DNA of 64,000 bases, from the NCBI GenBank assembly GCA_018241505.1, contig JAFEDS010000028.1:1-64000 (forward strand), given 5' to 3'. Below the pieces are notes generated by a model, which saw only the letters and a list, made by a program, of their open reading frames with translations, was not told the DNA's origin and did no database searches. How positions within the stretch are numbered: the first letter of the stretch is position 1; every line of letters starts with the position of its first letter. Source of the stretch: Pseudomonadota bacterium. Lineage in GTDB: Bacteria > Pseudomonadota > Gammaproteobacteria > Steroidobacterales > Steroidobacteraceae. Positions 54,285 through 64,000 of this stretch are shown here, piece after piece. A program made the translations under genes and the position numbers.

Positions 54285-55281
54285 CGCCCGCGCGGAACAA
54301 GTCGTGCACGTTCAGAGCGCCGATTAGGCGGCCGTCCGCATCCGCAACTGGAAGTGCCGTGATGCGATGCGTTTCCATGAGATGCACGGCCTCTGCAGCC
54401 AGAGCCCGCGGTCCTATGGTTTTGCCGTTGGGCGTCATTACCGCTTTCATGGGAGTGCTATGAACATCAATGTGCTTGTCCAGCGCCCGCCTCAAATCGC
54501 CGTCTGTAAAGACGCCCAAGATGTTGTCGGCAGAGTCCACGACGACTGTCATGCCCAGCCCCTTGCGCGACATTTCGACCAGGCCCGCGCCGAGAAGCGC
54601 ATCCGCAGAGATGCGGGGCAGGGCGTCCCCAGTCCTCATGACGTCTTCGACGTGGAGCAATAGTTGTCGTCCGAGCGATCCGCCCGGGTGCGACATCGCA
54701 AAATCCTGCTCGGTGAAACCACGGGCTTCCAGTACCGAAACGGCAAGTGCATCACCCATTGCGAGAGTGGCGGTGGTGCTGGCAGTTGGAGCGAGATTCA
54801 GCGGACAGGCCTCCCCTGGAACACTCACGTCGATGGCGACGGACGCGGCGCGGCCGAGCGTTGAGTCGACCCTGCCGACGAGCACAATCAACGGCACTGC
54901 CAGGCGCTTCAGGTGCGGAAGCAGAAGCACGAGCTCAGGTGTCTCGCCGGAATTGGAAATTGCGACCACCACATCGGTTCGCGTGATCATGCCCAAGTCG
55001 CCGTGGCCCGCCTCGGCCGGGTGAAGGAAGAAGGCCGGGGTGCCGGTACTGGCAAAGGTCGCCGCGATTTTGCGCGCAATATGGCCCGACTTACCCATAC
55101 CCGTAACGACGACGCGGCCTTCGCACCCCAGGCAGATGCGGCAGGCGGTGGCAAAACCGGCGTCCAGACGCGGCGCGAGCGCCGCGACCGCCTGGGCCTC
55201 TATCTCGAGGGCTCTGCGGCCATACGCCAGCAACTGGGAATCTTCGGGAGATAATGTCGAAATGGCGACCGGGGACTGCAT
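54277..55281 (-). CDS. kdsD: Arabinose-5-phosphate isomerase
   Basis: 334 residues. Isomerises ribulose 5-phosphate to arabinose 5-phosphate, the first step to Kdo. An SIS domain (VVTGMGKSGHIARKIAATFAST, HPAEAGHGDLGMI, ISNSGETPEL) is followed by two CBS domains (about 210-330, with VFTDGDLRRALDKH). It is the first gene of the minus-strand operon kdsD-kdsC-lptCAB-rpoN-hpf-rapZ and is divergent from ibaG. Confidence 0.95.
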   Translation of the reverse strand: MQSPVAISTLSPEDSQLLAYGRRALEIEAQAVAALAPRLDAGFATACRICLGCEGRVVVTGMGKSGHIARKIAATFASTGTPAFFLHPAEAGHGDLGMITRTDVVVAISNSGETPELVLLLPHLKRLAVPLIVLVGRVDSTLGRAASVAIDVSVPGEACPLNLAPTASTTATLAMGDALAVSVLEARGFTEQDFAMSHPGGSLGRQLLLHVEDVMRTGDALPRISADALLGAGLVEMSRKGLGMTVVVDSADNILGVFTDGDLRRALDKHIDVHSTPMKAVMTPNGKTIGPRALAAEAVHLMETHRITALPVADADGRLIGALNVHDLFRAGVV

Positions 55282-55398
55282 AGCCTGCGGATTATAGCCT
55301 CGGGCATGTAAACTCGTTCACGGCCTGCGGCCGAACTTTCAACGGGGTCGATGCGACCCCGACCATTTAGCGGCGCCAAGGCGCCGTCAAGAGAAGAC

Positions 55399-56890
<1,492 letters not shown>

Positions 56891-57013
56891 CCTATCGGCG
56901 CAGCCCGGGTTCTAGCTCCTTTGGACTAGGGCGGGCGCTTCGTCGGACAAATGTGACTGCAGATTGACACGTGCCGCGCGTAGTATGGCCAGCTCAAATT
57001 GCTGGAGTGATGT

Positions 57014-58027
57014 ATGCGCATCGGCATGGTTGGACTGGGGCGTATGGGCGCAAACATGGTGCGCCGCCTTTTGCGGGGCGGCCACGAAGTTGTCGCCTTC
57101 GATAATTCCGCGCAGGCCGTCAAGGCACTGGCCGAGGAGGGCGCCAAGGGCGCGAACACCCTCGCCGATCTCGTCAACGGGCTGAGCTCACCGCGAGTGG
57201 TGTGGATCATGGTGCCGGCCAGTGTCGTCGATCCGGTGATTGCGCAACTGCGCCCCCTGTTGAAACAGGGCGATGTCATCATCGATGGCGGTAATTCCAA
57301 CTACCACGATGACATCCGCCGTGCCGAGGAGCTGCAGTCCGCCGGCATCCACTATGTTGATGTTGGTACGAGCGGCGGCGTGCTCGGCTTGGAGCAGGGC
57401 TTCAGCCTGATGATCGGCGGGGAGAAGGCGGTCGTGGCCGCGATCGAGCCGATTTTTGCCAGCCTGTCGCCCGGCGGGAAGATGCCGGAGAAGAAAGGCT
57501 CCAGCGCGCCGGCCGATGGCCAGGCGGGGATGGGCTATCTGCACTGCGGTCCCGTCGGCGCCGGTCATTTCGTCAAGATGGTCCACAACGGCATCGAGTA
57601 CGGAATCATGGCCGCCTACGCGGAGGGGCTCAACATTCTGAAACATGCGGACGCGGGCCTGCAGACCCGCGAGGCGGACGCCGAAACGGCGCCGCTCGCC
57701 AATCCGAAATTCTTTCAATACAACCTGGACATTGCGGCAATCTCCGAAGTGTGGCGTCACGGCAGCATCATTTCATCCCGGTTGCTCGACCTGACGGCCG
57801 CGGCGTTGGCGAAAAGCCCGAAGTTGGAAGAGTTCGGCGGGCGGGTCTCCGATTCGGGCGAAGGACGCTGGACGGTGCAAGCCGCGATTGACATCGGTGT
57901 CCCGGCCAACGTGCTGACTGCGGCGCTGTATTCGCGCTTCGAGTCGCGCGGCCGCGCCGAGTACGCCGACAAGCTGTTGTCGGCCATGCGACTCGGGTTC
58001 GGCGGGCACCACGAAAAGAAGGAGTGA
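57014..58027 (+). CDS. gnd: 6-phosphogluconate dehydrogenase (decarboxylating), short form
   Basis: Converts 6-phosphogluconate to ribulose 5-phosphate and CO2. 337 residues, the short class (about 470 in enterics). N-terminal [16 protein letters not shown]; after the second strand lies FDNS (Asp30), where NADP enzymes have Asn-Arg-Ser/Thr, suggesting NAD preference. [23 protein letters not shown] and [13 protein letters not shown] are catalytic and substrate motifs. zwf follows one base after the stop. Confidence 0.93.
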   Translation: MRIGMVGLGRMGANMVRRLLRGGHEVVAFDNSAQAVKALAEEGAKGANTLADLVNGLSSPRVVWIMVPASVVDPVIAQLRPLLKQGDVIIDGGNSNYHDDIRRAEELQSAGIHYVDVGTSGGVLGLEQGFSLMIGGEKAVVAAIEPIFASLSPGGKMPEKKGSSAPADGQAGMGYLHCGPVGAGHFVKMVHNGIEYGIMAAYAEGLNILKHADAGLQTREADAETAPLANPKFFQYNLDIAAISEVWRHGSIISSRLLDLTAAALAKSPKLEEFGGRVSDSGEGRWTVQAAIDIGVPANVLTAALYSRFESRGRAEYADKLLSAMRLGFGGHHEKKE

Positions 58028-58028
58028 C

Positions 58029-59462
58029 ATGCAGCGCAGCGATTCCGATGCCCTGGTGATTTTTGGCGCCACCGGCGATTTGTGTTTCAAGAAGATCTTT
58101 CCGGCCCTGTACAACCTGGTGCGGCGCGGGCATCTGTCGATTCCGGTGATCGGCGTTGCGCGCGCCGGCTGGAATGTTGAAAAGCTGGCCGATCACGTGC
58201 GTGACAGCGTGCACACGGCGGTCAAGAAGACCGATGAGGCGGTTCTGTCGAAGCTGACGGCGCTGTTGAAGTACGTCGACGGTGATTACACGAAACCGGC
58301 CACGTACGAGTCGCTGAAGAAGGCGCTCGGGGATGCGCGGCGGCCGCTCAACTACCTGGCGATTCCACCCAGCGTGTTTCCTCCGGTCATCGGTTGTCTG
58401 GAGAGGGCGATGCCGGTCAAAGATACCCGGGTCGTGGTTGAAAAGCCGTTCGGGCGCGATCTGCCTTCGGCGCAGAAGTTGAATGCCACGCTGCTGGCGT
58501 CGTTTCCGGAGTCCAATATCTTCCGGATCGATCACTACCTGGGCAAGGAGCCGGTGCAGAACCTGTTGTATTTCCGCTTTGCGAACTCGTTCCTGGAGCC
58601 GGTCTGGAATCGCAACTTCGTGAACAGCGTGCAGATCACGATGGCGGAAAAATTCGGGGTTGCGGGCCGTGGCAAGTTTTACGAAGAAGTCGGTGCAATC
58701 CGCGACGTCGTACAGAACCATCTGCTGGAAGTTGTCTCGCTGCTGGCGATGGAGCCGCCGTTGAGCGCTACCGGCGAAGCGTTGCGCGATGAGAAGGTGA
58801 AAGTCCTGAAAGCCATCCGGCCGTTGTCGCCTGCGGATGTGGTGCGCGGTCAGTTCGCGGGTTATCGGCAGGAAGACGGTGTCGCTAAGGACTCGCATGT
58901 CGAGACGTTTGCGGCGCTGCGCCTGCGGATCGATTCGTGGCGCTGGAGCGGCGTTCCGTTCTATGTGCGCGCCGGGAAATCGCTGCCGGTCACTGCGACC
59001 GAAGTGGTCGTGGAAATGCGACGCCCGCCGGCGCGCGTATTTGGCGATGCGAGTCCCGAGCAGCCCAACTACCTGCGCTTCCGTTTGAGTCCTGACACCG
59101 CGATCGCGTTGGGAGCCCACGCGAAGAAGCCCGGGCCGGCCATGCAGGGACGGGATGTGGAGTTGTTTGTCGACCAGCGCGATCCGGATGAAGCGGAAGC
59201 GTACGAGCGTTTGATCGGCGCCGCGTTGATTGGTGACACGACGCTGTTTGCACGGCAGGATGAAGTGGAAGCTGCCTGGGCGGTGGTCGATCCGGTCCTG
59301 AGTGTTGATTCAGTGCCGTTTGAGTACACGCCGGGGACGTGGGGACCGAAGGAATCGGACGCTGTGATCAAGGGCGATTGCAGTTGGCACAACCCGGGGG
59401 CGGATGCGCATAGTTGGACGAGGTCCTGTGGGCCCATCAATCTGAGTAAGTTTGCACCTTGA
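58029..59462 (+). CDS. zwf: Glucose-6-phosphate 1-dehydrogenase
   Basis: Oxidises glucose 6-phosphate to 6-phosphogluconolactone. 477 residues, with the coenzyme-binding [12 protein letters not shown] (11-22), the active-site [19 protein letters not shown], and the substrate-side [16 protein letters not shown]. No pgl or edd gene follows, so the lactonase is elsewhere. It forms a pair with gnd and ends next to a GC palindrome. Confidence 0.97.
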   Translation: MQRSDSDALVIFGATGDLCFKKIFPALYNLVRRGHLSIPVIGVARAGWNVEKLADHVRDSVHTAVKKTDEAVLSKLTALLKYVDGDYTKPATYESLKKALGDARRPLNYLAIPPSVFPPVIGCLERAMPVKDTRVVVEKPFGRDLPSAQKLNATLLASFPESNIFRIDHYLGKEPVQNLLYFRFANSFLEPVWNRNFVNSVQITMAEKFGVAGRGKFYEEVGAIRDVVQNHLLEVVSLLAMEPPLSATGEALRDEKVKVLKAIRPLSPADVVRGQFAGYRQEDGVAKDSHVETFAALRLRIDSWRWSGVPFYVRAGKSLPVTATEVVVEMRRPPARVFGDASPEQPNYLRFRLSPDTAIALGAHAKKPGPAMQGRDVELFVDQRDPDEAEAYERLIGAALIGDTTLFARQDEVEAAWAVVDPVLSVDSVPFEYTPGTWGPKESDAVIKGDCSWHNPGADAHSWTRSCGPINLSKFAP

Positions 59463-59469
59463 TCTCATC

Positions 59470-59489
59470 GGCGCGGCCAGTGCCGCGCC
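59470..59489. terminator. GC palindrome at the zwf / protease junction
   Basis: Perfect 8-bp stem (GGCGCGGC/GCCGCGCC) with a CAGT loop between two convergent stops. TAGTTATTTCG follows on the plus strand, a weak T-rich tail, so it may terminate zwf. The same stem-loop family occurs after hppA and pfp. Confidence 0.5.
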
Positions 59490-60616
59490 TAGTTATTTCG
59501 AGGCCGCTCGCTGACTTGTGCGTGGACGTCGAATTCCTTGCCGGCGCGGATGCCGTGAATCGCAATTTTCGCGCCCGGCTTGTGAGTTGCAATCTGGCCC
59601 AGGGTGTCCTGCGCGCCGCGCACGGCGACCGAGTCAATGGCCAGGATGAGATCGCCCGGTTGCAATCCGGCCTGCTGCGCCGGGCTGCCCACATACAGGT
59701 TGGCAATCAGGACACCGCCCTGCGACAGACCGTACTGAGCGGCCTGCTCGTTCGAAACATCTTCGGGCACTATCCCGATCCAGCCGCGAATGACGCGCCC
59801 GTTGGCAATGATGTCGCTCAACACGCCGCGCACCATGTTGACAGGTATGGCGAATCCGATGCCCTCGACGCCCAGGTTCTTGGCAACAATCGCCGTGTTG
59901 ATTCCAACCAGCGCGCCGCTCGAATCAATGAGCGCGCCACCGGAGTTGCCGAAATTGATGGGGGCATCGGTTTGAATGAAATCCTCGAGTGCCGCGATGC
60001 CCAACTGTTGGCGGCTGGTGGCGCTCACGATGCCGTGGGTCACGGTCTGTGACAGCCCGACCGGATTGCCGATGGCGAGCACGACATCCCCCACCTTGAG
60101 TTGATCCGACCGGCCCAGCACCGCGATGGGCAGGGGCGTCAGGTCGATTTTGAGCACCGCCAGATCGGTGTCGGGATCGCGGCCCACGATGTGGGCATCG
60201 GCCACCCGACCGTCCGCGAGTTGCACCCGCACCGAGTCGGCATTCGCAATGACGTGGTGGTTGGTCACGATGTGCCCAGCGTCATCGACGATGACGCCCG
60301 AACCCAGGCTGCGCTCGATCCTCTGCCGATACCGCGGCAGGAACCCCCCGAACAACTCGCCCAGGGACGAGGGCGCAACCCGCTCGGTGACCAGACGCGC
60401 GGTGTAGACATTTACCACCGCGGGAGCGGCCCGCTGAACGGCGGCGGAGTAAGTGACCCGGGCAGGGGCCGGCTCGGCCGGCCGCGGACCGGCGAGTATG
60501 GTTGAGGGCGTGACTGGCGTGTCGCGACGAATCAGGTCCGGGCGCACCATCACCGCCAGGAAGGCGAGGGCCAGGCCGCCGACTACCGATCCCGCCAGAA
60601 AAATGAGTCCCCGCAT
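59489..60616 (-). CDS. DegS/DegQ-like membrane-anchored serine protease with one PDZ domain
   Basis: 375 residues. N-terminal membrane helix (about 4-24), then a trypsin-like domain with His121 (TNHHVI), Asp151 (DTDLAVLKID) and Ser225 (FGNSGGAL), and one PDZ domain (about 265-360). The architecture is that of DegS, which cleaves RseA in the sigma-E response. A DegQ-type quality control role is also possible. The gene stands alone on the minus strand, divergent from petA. Confidence 0.9.
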   Translation of the reverse strand: MRGLIFLAGSVVGGLALAFLAVMVRPDLIRRDTPVTPSTILAGPRPAEPAPARVTYSAAVQRAAPAVVNVYTARLVTERVAPSSLGELFGGFLPRYRQRIERSLGSGVIVDDAGHIVTNHHVIANADSVRVQLADGRVADAHIVGRDPDTDLAVLKIDLTPLPIAVLGRSDQLKVGDVVLAIGNPVGLSQTVTHGIVSATSRQQLGIAALEDFIQTDAPINFGNSGGALIDSSGALVGINTAIVAKNLGVEGIGFAIPVNMVRGVLSDIIANGRVIRGWIGIVPEDVSNEQAAQYGLSQGGVLIANLYVGSPAQQAGLQPGDLILAIDSVAVRGAQDTLGQIATHKPGAKIAIHGIRAGKEFDVHAQVSERPRNN

Positions 60617-60633
60617 CCCGATCTTCCTTTAAT

Positions 60634-60649
60634 GCGGCGGACCCGCCGC
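60634..60649. repeat. Short GC inverted repeat upstream of petA
   Basis: GCGGCGG (60634-60640) and CCGCCGC (60643-60649) form a compact stem immediately upstream of the candidate petA promoter. It may be an operator-like element or just GC-rich chance; no factor is identified. Confidence 0.35.
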
Positions 60650-60676
60650 TCGCGCAAATGGCCTGTTTCGTTTGTG

Positions 60677-60682
60677 TATAAT
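60677..60682 (+). promoter_or_regulatory. Consensus -10 box of the petABC promoter
   Basis: TATAAT exactly, preceded by TGTG (close to an extended -10), about 100 bases before the petA ATG. No good -35 box lies 16-18 bases upstream, so this is either an extended -10 type promoter or activator-dependent. Confidence 0.55.
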
Positions 60683-60780
60683 GCGCCGCCCCCCGCAAGC
60701 CGGAAACTGCACGCGTCCTTACCCGAGTATGCGCGCCGAACGACGCGCGGAAGATTGGGCTGCAAGCGGGAGAACGGTTA

Positions 60781-61401
60781 ATGGCGGAAAACGTTGTCGT
60801 CGGTGACGACGGGGTCGATCAGAGTCGACGTAAGTTTCTAACCACGGCTACGGTTGCCACCGGCGCGGTGGGCGCTGCATTCGCCGCAGTGCCATTTATA
60901 GCTTCCTGGGCACCGTCGGAGCGGGCCAAAGCCGCCGGCGCGCCGGTCGAGCTGGACGTCTCCAAGGTCGATCCCGGCCAGATGGCGATAGTCACCTGGC
61001 GCCGGAGCCCCATTTACGTCGTCCGCCGCACGCCCGAGATGGTCGGTCAACTCAAAGGTCACGACGATCGTCTGAAGGACAAGGACTCGGCCGAATCCGA
61101 TCAGCCGGATTACGCCAAGAACGAATACCGCGCGCGGCTGCCTGAGGTTCTGGTCCTGATCGGCACCTGCACCCACCTGGGTTGCCTGCCGAAGCAGCGC
61201 TTCGAGGCGCATAGTGCCGAGATGGGCGCCGACTGGCCGGGCGGCTTTTTCTGCCCCTGCCATGGCTCGCGATTCGACCTCGCGGGGCGCGTATTCAACG
61301 GTTCGCCGGCGTCCCTCAACCTGCGCATTCCGCCGTATTCATTTCCGTCGCCGCTCAAGCTCGTTGTGGGTGTCGATGAGACCCACAAAGGAGCCGCATA
61401 A
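60781..61401 (+). CDS. petA: Ubiquinol-cytochrome c reductase, Rieske iron-sulfur subunit
   Basis: Rieske protein of the bc1 complex, exported by Tat. 206 residues: Tat motif SRRKFL (15-20) with an uncleaved membrane helix (about 21-45), then the cluster-binding CTHLGC (Cys130, His132, Cys135) and CPCHGSRF (Cys158, His161; Cys160 for the disulfide). It transfers electrons from ubiquinol to cytochrome c1. Overlaps petB by one base (TAATG). Confidence 0.97.
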   Translation: MAENVVVGDDGVDQSRRKFLTTATVATGAVGAAFAAVPFIASWAPSERAKAAGAPVELDVSKVDPGQMAIVTWRRSPIYVVRRTPEMVGQLKGHDDRLKDKDSAESDQPDYAKNEYRARLPEVLVLIGTCTHLGCLPKQRFEAHSAEMGADWPGGFFCPCHGSRFDLAGRVFNGSPASLNLRIPPYSFPSPLKLVVGVDETHKGAA

Positions 61402-62651
61402 TGGCTGCAGTGCAAGGCGCCAAGCCTGAGAGAAAGGGGTTCCTGGGCTGGCTCAACAAGCGGCTGCCGGTGGATGAGTTCATTTCCAGCCAGCTCACCG
61501 GTTACTACGCCCCGAAGAATTTCAATATCTGGTACTTCTTCGGCTCGCTGGCGCTGGTCGTGCTCGTGTTGCAGCTCGCCACGGGCATCTTCCTCACCAT
61601 GTTCTACAAGCCGGGCGAGCTGACCTCGTTCGACTCCGTCGAATACATCATGCGGGAGATCAACTACGGTTGGCTCATTCGCTACCTGCATTCGACCGGT
61701 GCATCGGCGTTCTTCATCGTCGTGTACCTGCACATGTTCCGGGCGTTCCTGTATGGCTCGTACCGCGCGCCTCGGGAACTGCTGTGGATCCTGGGAATGC
61801 TTGTGTATCTCGCGTTGATGGCCGAGGCCTTCATGGGCTACGTCCTGCCGTGGGGCAACATGTCGTTCTGGGGCGCGCAGGTGATCGTCAACCTGTTCAG
61901 CACGATTCCAGCCATCGGTCCGCCGCTGGTCGAGTGGATTCGCGGTGACTACGGCATTGCTGACGCGACGCTGAATCGCTTCTTCTCCCTCCACGTCGTG
62001 GCCGTGCCCCTGGCGCTGCTGCTGCTCGTTATGTTGCATCTCGTCGCCTTGCGGCAGACGGGATCCAACAACCCGGACGGCATCGAGATCAAGAAGAACC
62101 TCGGACCCGATGGCCACCCGATCGACGGGATCCCGTTCCATCCGTACTACACGGTGAAGGATGTGGTGGGCGTTGGTGTGTTCTTTGTTCTGTTCACCAT
62201 CGTTGTGTTCTTCGTTCCGACCTTCGGCGGGTTGTTCCTGGAAGGTCCCAACTTCGAACCGGCGAATCCAATGTCCACACCTGAGCACATTGCCCCGGTT
62301 TGGTACTTCACGCCGTACTACGCGATCCTGCGTGCCGTTCCGAACCAGCGCATGGGCGCATTGCTCATGGGCCTTGCCGTGTTCGCGTTTTTCCTGATGC
62401 CCTGGTTGGATCAGTGCAAGGTGAAGTCGATACGCTACAAGCCGTTTATTTCGAAGCTGGCCCTGGCGATCTTCGCGGTGTCATTTGTGTGCCTCGGCTA
62501 CCTCGGACTGCAGCCGGCCGAGGGCCTGTACGTGGCGCTCGCGCGGATCTTCACGGTGCTGTACTTCGCATTCTTCGCGCTGATGCCCTTCTACTCGCGA
62601 ATGGGCACGCCAAAGCCTGAGCCAAAGAGGGTGACCTACCATGCGCATTAA
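61401..62651 (+). CDS. petB: Cytochrome b of the bc1 complex
   Basis: 416 residues with about eight membrane helices and two haems b. The haem ligand His pairs lie in helix B (IRYLHSTGASAFFIVVYLHMFRA region) and helix D (SLHVVAVPLALLLLVMLHLVAL region). The Qo-site PEHIAPVWYFTPYYAILRA with PEW-like sequence is also seen. Single chain, as in proteobacteria. The 3' end overlaps petC by 11 bases. Confidence 0.97.
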   Translation: MAAVQGAKPERKGFLGWLNKRLPVDEFISSQLTGYYAPKNFNIWYFFGSLALVVLVLQLATGIFLTMFYKPGELTSFDSVEYIMREINYGWLIRYLHSTGASAFFIVVYLHMFRAFLYGSYRAPRELLWILGMLVYLALMAEAFMGYVLPWGNMSFWGAQVIVNLFSTIPAIGPPLVEWIRGDYGIADATLNRFFSLHVVAVPLALLLLVMLHLVALRQTGSNNPDGIEIKKNLGPDGHPIDGIPFHPYYTVKDVVGVGVFFVLFTIVVFFVPTFGGLFLEGPNFEPANPMSTPEHIAPVWYFTPYYAILRAVPNQRMGALLMGLAVFAFFLMPWLDQCKVKSIRYKPFISKLALAIFAVSFVCLGYLGLQPAEGLYVALARIFTVLYFAFFALMPFYSRMGTPKPEPKRVTYHAH

Positions 62652-63444
62652 TTCGATGCGCGCGCTGAAAGTGTTGTTGTGCGGGACGTTGCTGCTGACG
62701 TCCGGGGCGCTGTACGCCGCTGAGGCGGACGCCGGTGCCGAGGGTGCCACCCAGACGAACTGGAAGGCCTGGCACGCTGACCTGGACATCGCGAATCGCG
62801 ACCAGTTGCAGCGCGGTGCCCGCAACTTCGTAAACTATTGTTTGGGTTGTCACTCGCTCAAGTACATGCGGTATTCCCGCATGGGCCAGGACCTGGCGAT
62901 TCCACCCGACCTGCTGAACAAGTACCTGGTTCAGCCGGGTGACAAGGACACAAATTACATAACGACGTCCATGCCCGCCGCGGACGCGGAGACCTGGTTC
63001 GGCAAGACTCCGCCGGACCTCTCGTTGATGGCACGGGCTCGGGGCACCGACTACCTGTATCGGTTCCTGAAGACGTTCTACGTCGATCCCACCCGCCAGA
63101 CGGGCGCGAACAACTTGCAGTTGCCGTCAACGGCCATGCCGCATGTGCTTTCCGAGCTCGAGGGCCTGAAAAAGCCGATCTACAAGAGCGTGGAAAGCAA
63201 GAACGAGGAAGGCAAGACCACGACCGAGCAGGTTTTCGATCATTTTGAGCAGGTGGCACCAGGCCGGATGAATGCCGAAGAGTACGATGGCTTCGTGCGT
63301 GATACCGTGGCCTTCCTCAGCTACGTAGGTGAGCCGGCGCAGATTCAGCGTCACAGCCTGGGAATCTGGGTCGTGCTGTTCCTGCTGGTATTCACCTGGC
63401 TGGCGTGGCTACTGAAGAAAGAATACTGGAAGGATGTCCACTGA
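62641..63444 (+). CDS. petC: Cytochrome c1 of the bc1 complex
   Basis: 267 residues. Signal peptide (VLLCGTLLLTSGALYAAEA), c-type haem site CLGCH (67-71), RYSRMGQDL and the likely axial Met in STAMPHVL. A C-terminal membrane anchor (LGIWVVLFLLVFTWLAWLL) ends the protein. It completes the petABC operon and passes electrons to soluble cytochrome c. Confidence 0.97.
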   Translation: MRINSMRALKVLLCGTLLLTSGALYAAEADAGAEGATQTNWKAWHADLDIANRDQLQRGARNFVNYCLGCHSLKYMRYSRMGQDLAIPPDLLNKYLVQPGDKDTNYITTSMPAADAETWFGKTPPDLSLMARARGTDYLYRFLKTFYVDPTRQTGANNLQLPSTAMPHVLSELEGLKKPIYKSVESKNEEGKTTTEQVFDHFEQVAPGRMNAEEYDGFVRDTVAFLSYVGEPAQIQRHSLGIWVVLFLLVFTWLAWLLKKEYWKDVH

Positions 63445-63510
63445 CGATCGGCCACGAGACGGCCATCGGATAGGCCCTGGAGCGGAAGTTTGTCGAGCAG
63501 ACGATCCATC

Positions 63511-64000
63511 ATGACGCTCTTTTCCGCTCCTAATGACCCGTGGAGTCATAGGACGCGGATCGTGCTGGCCGAAAAAGGCATCAGCATCGATATTGTGAGC
63601 GTTGAGCCGGGCAAGCTGCCGGAAGACTTGCTCGACCTCAATCCGTACCACAGCGTGCCGACGCTGGTGGATCGGGATCTCGTGCTTTATGACTCGCGCG
63701 TGATCATTGAGTACCTGGATGAGCGGTTTCCGCACCCGCCGCTCATGCCGGTCGATCCGGTGACCCGGGCGCAATTCCGCCTGGCTCTGTATCGCATCGA
63801 GCGCGACTGGTATGCGCTGATTCAACAGATCGAGCAGGACCCCGACAAGAAGAACACGGTGAAATTGAAGAAGATCCTGCGCGACACGGTGTTGCAGAGC
63901 ACCGAGTTGTTCAAGGTGAAGCCGTACTTCCTGTCGGATGAATTTTCACTCGTGGATGCGACGATTGCCCCGGTGTTGTGGCGCCTGCCGTACTACGAGA
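63511..64000 (+). CDS. sspA: Stringent starvation protein A (GST fold), 3' end outside window
   Basis: 163 residues visible from ATG 63511. GST-like thioredoxin domain: MTLFSAPNDPWSHRTRIVLAE, NPYHSVPTLVDRDLVLYDSRVIIEYLDERFPHPPLMP, then the helical domain start with RIERDWYALIQQIE. SspA binds RNA polymerase during starvation and acid stress. Its position after petABC is the usual order in beta/gammaproteobacteria (sspB normally follows). Confidence 0.92.
   Translation, partial: MTLFSAPNDPWSHRTRIVLAEKGISIDIVSVEPGKLPEDLLDLNPYHSVPTLVDRDLVLYDSRVIIEYLDERFPHPPLMPVDPVTRAQFRLALYRIERDWYALIQQIEQDPDKKNTVKLKKILRDTVLQSTELFKVKPYFLSDEFSLVDATIAPVLWRLPYYE

Noticed and set aside
57768-59120. 450-codon open frame antisense to gnd-zwf
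   Set aside because: Product is Arg/His/Gln-rich with no domain; zwf and gnd are certain on the other strand.

Overview
The window is GC-rich chromosomal DNA of a Gram-negative bacterium, most likely a gammaproteobacterium of the Xanthomonadales/Nevskiales/Steroidobacterales type. This placement is inference, resting on: the lipid A/LPS set (waaA, kdkA, kdsC, kdsD, lptABC), a petABC bc1 complex followed by sspA, rpoN-hpf-rapZ, glnE, a PPi-type phosphofructokinase beside a membrane pyrophosphatase, and a Kdo kinase. I see no rRNA, tRNA, CRISPR array, insertion sequence or prophage. The region reads as a housekeeping backbone with a few accessory blocks.

Layout. 1-5730: the 3' part of groEL with its terminator, a beta-helix-like lipoprotein, glnE, and a small CHCC zinc protein. 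5732-11398: LPS core and envelope genes (DUF6165, a heptosyltransferase-like GT9, kdkA, waaA, tolC, a pcm-like methyltransferase). 11638-14858: a signalling block (PAS-PAS-GGDEF-EAL protein, a 100-residue unknown, a stand-alone receiver). 15006-19820: a pyrophosphate module, hppA and pfp on the minus strand and divergent adk with a histone-like tail. 19909-26620: histidine kinase, rnd, a membrane protein, then the tightly coupled mpl / LON-domain / M19-dipeptidase-like run, and a convergent CPBP protease. 26735-30543: a DNA-binding-like small protein, two glycosyltransferases, a TraB/GumN protein and cpdA. 30870-36549: the carbon-metabolism run tkt-gap-pgk-pyk. 36560-42430: penicillin acylase family protein, MoxR ATPase, VWA protein and patatin phospholipase. 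42489-44169: a CsgG / DUF4810 / DUF799 lipoprotein triad. 44263-48790: a complete ABC importer (ATPase, membrane-anchored binding protein, fused double permease). 48787-55281: rapZ-hpf-rpoN-lptB-lptA-lptC-kdsC-kdsD on the minus strand, without ptsN. 55399-59462: ibaG-murA, then gnd-zwf. 59489-64000: a DegS-like protease, petABC, and the start of sspA.

How the genes work together. LPS is covered from Kdo synthesis (kdsD, kdsC) through transfer to lipid A and Kdo phosphorylation (waaA, kdkA) to export (lptABC). Central carbon is covered by zwf-gnd, tkt-gap-pgk-pyk and a PPi-dependent phosphofructokinase whose pyrophosphate pool can be tied to the proton gradient through hppA. Respiration is represented by petABC.

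The most unusual points are: adenylate kinase fused to a Lys/Ala-rich histone H1-like tail; a glnE frame that extends about 80 codons past its first ATG with no standard start codon; G/T-rich low-complexity insertions shared by several neighbouring proteins (about 37-47 kb); an M19-like dipeptidase lacking usual metal ligands; and a family of GC palindromes at gene 3' ends. No locus is clearly a new defence or mobile system. The best candidates for undescribed biology are the acylase-MoxR-VWA-patatin block and the CsgG-centred lipoprotein triad.
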